64,000 bases of DNA, from the NCBI RefSeq assembly GCF_010183535.1, contig NC_071331.1, positions 17,794,001-17,858,000 on the forward strand. The letters run 5' to 3'. Under the pieces are notes generated by a model, which made no database searches, was not told where the DNA came from, and was given only the letters and a program-made list of their open reading frames with translations. Of this stretch, positions 57,386 to 64,000 are shown piece by piece. The position numbers were made by a program, and so were the translations under genes. How positions within the stretch are numbered: position 1 is the stretch's first letter; every line of letters starts with the position of its first letter. This stretch comes from Caenorhabditis remanei. Taxonomy: Eukaryota > Nematoda > Chromadorea > Rhabditida > Rhabditidae.

Positions 57386-60300
57386 TTATCGAGCGAGTTG
57401 AAGCGTCTTTCCGGCGAGAGAATTCACGTCAACAGTTGGGTGAACTCGTGAACCGTCGGCATTATTCAAGGTGATTTTTCCGTTCCATTGATCGAGAGCC
57501 GATCGAACCTACAAATTGTAAATCAACAGATGTCAGAAAATCCTTGAACTAACGTGATAGAGGAGATCAGCATATCCATTGAGTTGTTCATTTTCAGTCT
57601 TCAAATGAACACGAACTTTCTTGGTTCCATCGACAACTGTGATTCCTTCGAAATTGTCTCCTTCAGCGAACAACCACAATTCAACTTCTGAATCCTTCAC
57701 AGCACTCTTGCTAGTGGCCGTTGGAGCCTTGGCCGAGGCAGATGGTGCTCCCAACTTGATGGGTGTTCCTGTGGCTGACTCGATATCTTTAAGTTTTGCA
57801 GCAACAACTTGGGCAAGTTGAGAATCATTTGGATGAACAACAATGTGAACATGAGCAGTATCAGTGGAAACGAGTTTGGCTTGTTTACGAAGACGTTGAA
57901 CTCTGTTGGTAACTTCTCTACAGAGTCCTTCCTCAACAAGTGACTCATCCTCAGTAGTATCAATCATCACAATAGTCTTTGCATCAGAATGCGTCTTGAA
58001 TCCATGTCCTTGATCGCTTCCGTTTGCATAACTGACAGCCACTTCTTCAGAAGAGATCTCGTGTCCAAGAACGGTAAGTTTTCCTTCAAGGAGGAATTGT
58101 TCCAATTCTGTTTCAGTGATCTTGTTCTTCAAGTAGTCAGCAACCTTCTTTTGTTCTCCCTTCAGACGAGCTCCAAGGATCTTGAAGTTCGGTTCGGCCT
58201 GAAAAAATTAACTTCGACTAAAAAAATGTTCCGAATTATAACATACTTTGAGTGTGATTCCATACTTCTGCTTGTCCTGTGATACTGTCAGTTTTCGAAC
58301 ATTCAACTCAAGAAGGACATATGGTTCGAGACTCTTAACGTCTTCTAAGAATTGGCTGTCTCTGTTGATGACAACCATCTCCTTCAATGGGTATTTCACA
58401 GCAAGACCTTCACGATCTCTAACAAGACGAACGAGATCAATCACATTTCTCATCACCTCCACTCTTCTCTCAACTGATTCATCAATGAGACTCTCATCTG
58501 GTTTTGGAAGCATCAAGAAATGAACAGATTCCTCCGATGCTCCAATGACCTTTTTCAAGTTCTGCCAGATGTATTCACAGAAGAATGGAGTGAACGGAGC
58601 CATCAGTCGAACAATGAGGATGAGAACACGTCCAAGCGCAGCCAATGCGTGATGTTGCTCATGGAGTCCGTTGTCTCCCTTTACTCTTTTTCTGTTCAAT
58701 CTGATGTAGATGTTGGTAAGAGTGTCGAAGAATTTGGTGAGTGGTCCGACGACAGCGTACAACCTGTAGGCGTCCATTTCTTTGCGAACGAAACCGACAA
58801 GACTGTTTGTGAAAGATTCGATCCATCTATCCATCACATTCTCGCTGGCAACATGAGCGTTCATATCGAACACATTTCCAGTTTCCTGAACCAAAAAATG
58901 ATTAAAAAAATGAATCCTTTTCTTCAAATATTACATGTTCATAAGCTTGCACATTCTGAACAAAGAATCTGTAGGCATTGAACCATGGAAGGAACACGTC
59001 CTTGAGAAGATCTCTGACTCCTTCTTCTCTGAATCTCAAGTTTTCTCCTCTGACAACTGGTGAGTTGATGAGATAAAGCCGGAGAGCATCAGCTCCATAT
59101 TTGTTCACAATCTCCATTGGATCTGGATAATTCTTCTTTCTCTTGGACATCTTGGCTCCGTCAGATGCAAGAACAAGACCGTTGCAGATGAGATTCTAAA
59201 GAATAGATACGTTTTTCCTTGAGAATTATCAAAAAACAATTTACCTTGAATGGTGGCTTGTTGAAAAGAGCAGTAGACAGAACAAGAAGAGTGTAGAACC
59301 ATCCACGAGTCTGGTCAATTCCCTCAGCAATGAAATCAGCTGGGAAGTTATCCTCGAAGATCTTTCGGTTCTCGAATGGATAGTGGTTTTGGGCATATGG
59401 CATAGATCCAGACTCGAACCAACAATCGAAAACTTCTGATACACGCTTGAGAACTCCACGTCCTGAACGAGATGGGATAGTGATGTCATCTACACTTTCC
59501 CTATGAAGATCTGTGATCTTTTGTCCGGAGAGCTCTTCCAATTCAGCGATACTTCCGACGCAAACCACCTCTTCTCCATCATCCGAAACCCACAAATTGA
59601 TTGGAGTTCCCCAGAAGCGGTTTCTCGAGACAGCCCAATCACGAGCATCTCTCAACCAATTAGCGAATCTCTTATCCTTAACAAATGAAGGTACCCAATA
59701 AGTTTCATCGTTATTAGCCAAAAGTCTTGGAATAAGAGTCTCAACACGGATGAACCAAGATGGAACGGCTTTGTAGAGAAGAGGAGTATCCGACCGCCAG
59801 CAGAATGGGTAAGAGTGCTTGCATTCAGCTTGTCTCACAAGATTTCCCATCTCCTTGAGCTTCTTCATAATAAGTTTATCAGCGTCTTTCACATATATTC
59901 CTTCATAGTCCTTCACTTCCGAGGTGTACTTTCCGTTTTCGTCAACTGGGCAGATCATTTTCTGGTCTTTGGCAATGACTCCATTGTTAACACAAACTTG
60001 GAAATCGATCTGAAACAGAGGGAAAAAGATGGATGTTTTTATAAGTAAATTAATGCTGAATCTTGTTTTTCGAACGATTTAAAAAAATTACCTCTCCGAA
60101 GTATGGAGCTTGATGTACAACTCCAGTACCAGAATCAGAAGTGACGAAAGTGTCATTCAAAACTCTGAATGCATTTCTCTCCTCACGCATATGAGCGAAA
60201 TATGGGAAAAGTGGTTCATATTTGAGATCCTTGAGTTGCTTTCCGACAAGTTTCTCGACAACTTCAAGATTCTCATTCTTGAGTTCTCCGAGACGTTCCT

Positions 60301-61201
60301 CGAGAACGACGTATTCAATTCCAGTCGTCTTGTCCTTTGCAACAACATATTGCATATCCGGATGAACAACAAGAGCCAAGTTTGATGGAAGAGTCCATGG
60401 AGTGGTTGTCCATGCAACAAGCATACGATTCGGGTTGTCCAATAACTTGAAACCAACGAACACAGCTGGATCAACGACATCCTTGTAGTTTTGCCCGGCT
60501 TCGAAATTCGAAAGTGGGGTCGAACATGCAGTGGAGAATGGCATCACTTTTACACCCTTGTATACGAGTCCTTTCTTGTGCAATTCACTGAATGCCCACC
60601 AAACTGACTCCATGAACCAGGGGTAAAGGGTTTTGTAGTCATGTTTGAAATCGACCCAACGCCCTAGACGACCCATCGTTTTCTCCCATTCCTGAATAGA
60701 AATACATGTAAAATTTATGTTGCTTTCTGTTTACTAACCCCGGAATATCTCATAACAATCTTTCTGCATTCATTATTATAATTGGCGATTCCCATTTTCA
60801 TAACATCTTGTGGACCACTGATTCCAAGAGTTTTGTCAATTTCATATTCGACTGGAAGACCATGAGTATCCCATCCGAATCTTCTCTCGACATAATGCCC
60901 ATTTTGATGAGCCCATCTACCAACTACATCCTTGATAGTACTCGTGAGCATATGACCGTAATGAGGAAGTCCAGTAGCGAATGGTGGACCATCATAGAAA
61001 GTGAAGTGTGGACGGTCTTTGGAGAGTCTAAAAAGTTAAATATTAATTTGTGTCTCTTAACTTCCAGCTTCAAAACTATGAAAATAAATCAACTTACTCG
61101 ACAGATCGTTCGAATGTATTCTCATCTTTCCATTTTTGAGCAATTTTATCTTCCTCCTTCGCGAAATTGATGTTATCCGGAACGGTTGAAAGACCGCTCA
61201 T
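57386..61201 (-). CDS. iars-1: Isoleucyl-tRNA synthetase, cytosolic
   Basis: Charges tRNA-Ile with isoleucine in the cytosol; class I synthetase, 1141 residues. Exons on the minus strand: 61201-61098, 61027-60739, 60691-60092, 60009-59245, 59195-58935, 58885-58247, 58198-57554, 57508-57386, phases all fitting. The HIGH motif is HYGH near residue 60 (within [15 protein letters not shown]). An editing domain follows, with [21 protein letters not shown] near residue 601 is the KMSKS motif, followed by [19 protein letters not shown]. The anticodon-binding and eukaryotic C-terminal extension complete it. The length matches the C. elegans protein as I recall it (R11A8.6, also irs-1). No targeting peptide, so cytosolic rather than mitochondrial. 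Confidence 0.97.
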
Positions 61202-62216
61202 TTTTTACCCTAGAATAGTAAAAATAGTTGAACAGCTGGAGGAACATTGGTTAATATAGAGTGAACAAGATGAAATCTGATGCAATACTTTTTCAGTCAC
61301 AAATATTGCGAAATATACTGAGGAATACGTAATGTTGCTATTTTTTCAAAACACACGAGGTGCAAGTAAGGGGAAGACCTGGGGACGGAATGTTATCACG
61401 GAATGTTATCAGTATTAACTGCAAATCGCGGAGGAGTGAAGTTGATACTGCGTACACGTTTGATTTCCGAGTTACTGTCAAAGAGATGTCTTTCAGAGAC
61501 TTGGTGGATTGAATACAGTTTTTTGAAGCGTTGTTGACTTGAAAACAACAAAAATCCGAAAAATTCAAGTTCATTTTTCTAATGTTAAATTTATAAACAA
61601 ATTATTTTTGAGCTTAAAAATCTTTTTTGCAAACTCGAATTTGTAATAAATCTTCAGATATATTTTTCACTTTGCTCTTAAACTGAATTGAACATCATTA
61701 AAGAACGAAAAACATGAAAATCTCATTTTTAATCAGAAGCCGGACTAAACCACAATAAACCACAATGAGCCATAACTTGATTTGTTTTGTTGTAAAATTG
61801 TACAATGCCATTCAAAAGTTGAGAGTCTTTAATTTTTATTTTAAAACATATTTTGTGCATTTTATTATTGCAAAAAAAGCAGTACAACATGCTGCAACAG
61901 CTGAAAATGGGAACAGAAATAAAATAAATTTAAAGGCGCACACATTTACACGAGTGGGTCTCGCCACGAACTCCCGTCTTTTTAATTCCATGAAGAGCGT
62001 TTTATTGCTTTTAAGAGTGTTTTAAGCATGCAAACTGACATTTTCAGATAAAATTAATACAGTTTTGAGTTTTTTCATGCCAGAGAACCTATTTCTCGCG
62101 AGATTTACTGTTTTCGCTTATGATTTCCATGTGTTTACACTATTTTTTGTGGTTTTTGCGTACGTGACTCCGCCCGTTTTATTAAATTTTCGTTTTTCAA
62201 AACTCTATTTTTTCAG
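61202..62216. other. Divergent intergenic region
   Basis: 1 kb between iars-1 (minus) and the pges-2-like gene (plus). AT-rich. At about 61932-61970 there is a GGCGCACACATTTACACGAG / GGGTCTCGCCACGA stretch that I know as a common Caenorhabditis dispersed repeat. The final bases before the ATG are TTTTTTCAG. No gene supported. Confidence 0.45.
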
Positions 62217-63459
62217 ATGCGTTTTTTCGGAGTTAGAACAATTCAAATAGCCTCATTAGCTGGTTTTTCTTGGGGAGGTTCCAAGCTTGACGAAGTTCAG
62301 ACGACAAAACCACGGACCTGTCCGATTCAAATTCAAAGACCAGAACAAGTGAAAGACGATGTTCTGTTGAGTCGAAAGGTTATCAATCATTTGGATAAAT
62401 CAAACTTAAAACTTAGATTATATCAATACGAAACATGCCCGTTCTGTTGCAAAGTGAGTTTTCCATCATAAAATGATATTCTCAAATTTTTCTACAGGTT
62501 CGTGCTTTCCTAGACTACTACGGTTTCTCATATGAACTTGTCGAAGTCAATCCAGTGACTCGATCGCAAATTAAATTCAGTACACAGTACAAGAAGGTTG
62601 GTTTTCTCAAAACGAAGGTGCAGTTTTAGATGATAGTTTTAGGTTCCGATTATCCGAAGTGGTGAAACGACTTTGACAGAATCATCCCTAATTATTTCAC
62701 AGTTGGCAACTTTCCTACAAAGACCCGATCAAACCCTTGATCAAGTTATTCAAATGTACCCAGGAGTTGATTCAACAAACGAAAAAGGAAAGCCAGTTGT
62801 GAACTATCCGAACAAATTCTTCATTATGAAAGGAAAAATGGAAGGAGAAACTAATATGGCTAATGCCAGAGAAGAGAGAGAATGGAGAGAATGGGTTGAC
62901 AATTGGTTTATCCATTTGATCTCTCCAAATGTTTACCGTAACTGGAACGAATCTTTAGAAACATTCCGTTGGTTTGAGCAAGTTGGTGATTGGCATCGTG
63001 CATTCCCAGCTTGGGAACGAATTTTAGCTGTGTACGTTGGGGCAGCCGCCATGTTCCTTTTGTCGAAAACTTTGAAAAAGAAGTAAGTTAAGAATTAGGT
63101 TCAATAAGATAAGGATTAAATTCTGATTACAGACATAATATTGAAGACGAACGAGAAGAATTGAGAAAGGCGTGTCGTGACTGGATGGCAGCGATCGGAC
63201 CGAATAGAAAGTTTTTGGGAGGAGATCAACCCAATTTAGCTGATATTGTAAGCCTCTATTTTATCGAAGTAAAAATTAAAACTCGAATTTGCAGTCTCTC
63301 TACGGAGCAATGAATTCATTCTACGGCTGTTCAGCTTTCAAAGAAGTGATTCTAGAGGAGAAGATTGTCGATTGGTGGCGAAGAATGGATTCAGTTGTCA
63401 AAAATCATGAAGGAAGAAAAACATTGGAATCTCGAGTTCTAATTGTTCAGAAGCAATAA
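62217..63459 (+). CDS. pges-2: Prostaglandin E synthase 2-like (glutaredoxin/GST fold)
   Basis: 351 residues; exons 62217-62453, 62498-62596, 62643-63082, 63133-63247, 63295-63459, phases consistent. The ATG follows TTTTTTCAG, suggesting trans-splicing. The N-terminal thioredoxin/glutaredoxin-like domain has YETCPFCCKVRAFLDYY, where CPFC is the PGES2 CxxC, and KKVPIIRSGETTLTESSLII. The C-terminal part is GST-like (NWFIHLISPNVYRNW, FLGGDQPNLADISLYG). A hydrophobic stretch near residue 240 (AVYVGAAAMFLLSK) might contact membrane. Mammalian PTGES2 is membrane-associated and binds heme/glutathione. The gene precedes sir-2.1 by 382 bp on the same strand, as in C. elegans R11A8.5/R11A8.4 as I recall it. 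Confidence 0.92.
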
Positions 63460-63841
63460 ATCTACTCTGTTAATATAAATTTAATATAGAAACTTCTAAT
63501 GTTTGATGTCCCCCGAATAGTTTAGTAAGTGCCTTTTTGTTTCTATCTGTGTTTCTGTTATCTTTACTTTTTGCTCTTTATAGTTCTCGCTCTACGCTGA
63601 ATCAATTCGATGTTTTACCCTGCTAGGATCTCAATTTAGTTGTTTAAAGTCAATGTTTTCTTTGCTCTTCATAATAAAACATGTATTCATTTTTATTCCC
63701 TTTCCCTTATTTTTCTTGTTCCCCCGCTTTTTGTCGTTCGGAAGAAGCCAGGCAGCGTTTGTTGACGCAGTAGGGTATCTCAGGTTGACGCTTTTTGCGG
63801 GCGCCTCTGAATTGATTTTCGTTTATTCAACTGATTAAAAG
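63460..63841. other. Region between pges-2 and sir-2.1
   Basis: 382 bp. T-rich on the + strand. It carries the pges-2 3' UTR and the sir-2.1 leader, with acceptor-like TTTATAG and TTTATTCAAC sequences. The distance would allow either an operon or a separate promoter. Confidence 0.4.
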
Positions 63842-64000
63842 ATGTCACATGAGTCACATTATCATTTGGAGATGGCAACGACCAATGGAGAAGTGGTAAG
63901 AGATTTTTTGAATTTTTAATATTTAAAAAATAATTCGAAATTTTTAAAAAATAAAAATAATTTTAGCAAGAAATTCGAGAGGAAGAAGATCCAGAAATCA
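63842..64000 (+). CDS. sir-2.1: 5' end of the SIR-2.1 NAD-dependent deacetylase gene (partial)
   Basis: Only the start is inside the window: exon 1 at 63842-63895 and the beginning of exon 2 from 63967, running off the end. The visible protein (ending TNGEVQEIREEEDPEI) matches the N-terminus of C. elegans SIR-2.1, which has HGEVQEITEENPEI at the same place. The position next to pges-2 also matches R11A8.4. The sirtuin catalytic domain lies beyond the window. The role, a nuclear/cytoplasmic SIRT1-type deacetylase, comes from the family. Confidence 0.85.

Overview
The window is nuclear DNA of a Caenorhabditis nematode. The introns are short (about 45-55 bp) with GT(A/G)AG donors and TTTCAG acceptors. 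Several start codons sit directly behind a TTTCAG, as expected for spliced-leader trans-splicing. Families found mainly or only in nematodes are present (sperm-specific MSP-like proteins, a nematode FkbM-type family, transthyretin-like secreted proteins). The gene content matches C. elegans chromosome IV as I remember it (epi-1 and fmo genes of the K08C7 region, the R10H10 NFU gene, and R11A8 mask/iars-1/pges-2/sir-2.1). The sequence is not C. elegans itself; the visible start of sir-2.1 already differs. I did not assign a species.

Layout. 1-459: 3' end of an unidentified + strand gene. 1890-14439: complete 14-exon laminin alpha gene (epi-1), 3664 codons with all junctions in phase. 15149-15906 (-): small acidic/basic chromatin-like protein. 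15907-19427: long intergenic region with two perfect NFI-type palindromes and a trypsin remnant. 19428-21223: flavin monooxygenase. 21285-22404 (-): unrecognised secreted protein. 22926-24985: two-domain C-type-lectin-like protein. 25887-26359 (-): small SnoaL/NTF2-like protein with a 4-nt first coding exon. 27525-28100 (-), 35537-36103 (-) and 36319-36888 (-): three paralogous secreted transthyretin-like proteins. 28386-28709 (+) and 29184-29507 (-): perfectly inverted pair of sperm-specific MSP-like genes. 29954-31129: divergent FkbM-like protein. 31733-35108 (-): single-pass receptor with an intracellular pseudokinase. 37053-37886 (-): NFU-type Fe-S scaffold. 38754-49686 (-): giant ankyrin/KH protein of the MASK family, 21 exons, 2708 codons. 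51327-52399: two-PDZ protein. 53272-53993 (-): Arg-rich protein of unknown role. 55284-57055 (-): PP1-like phosphatase with an insertion. 57386-61201 (-): cytosolic isoleucyl-tRNA synthetase. 62217-63459: prostaglandin E synthase 2-like. 63842-64000: first exons of sir-2.1.

The genes are mostly independent housekeeping, matrix and nematode-specific genes; there is no single pathway cluster. The minus-strand run NFU, TTR-like, TTR-like has 164 and 215 bp gaps and could be an operon. The spaces between genes are rich in non-autonomous repeats: palindromic MITEs at 25434 and 45231, a foldback element at 52421, a TIR element at 54281, an inverted repeat within direct repeats at 54751-55231, and a 63-bp tandem repeat at 53060. 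I found no CRISPR, tRNA or rRNA. Exon coordinates come from hand reading of splice signals and codon phase.
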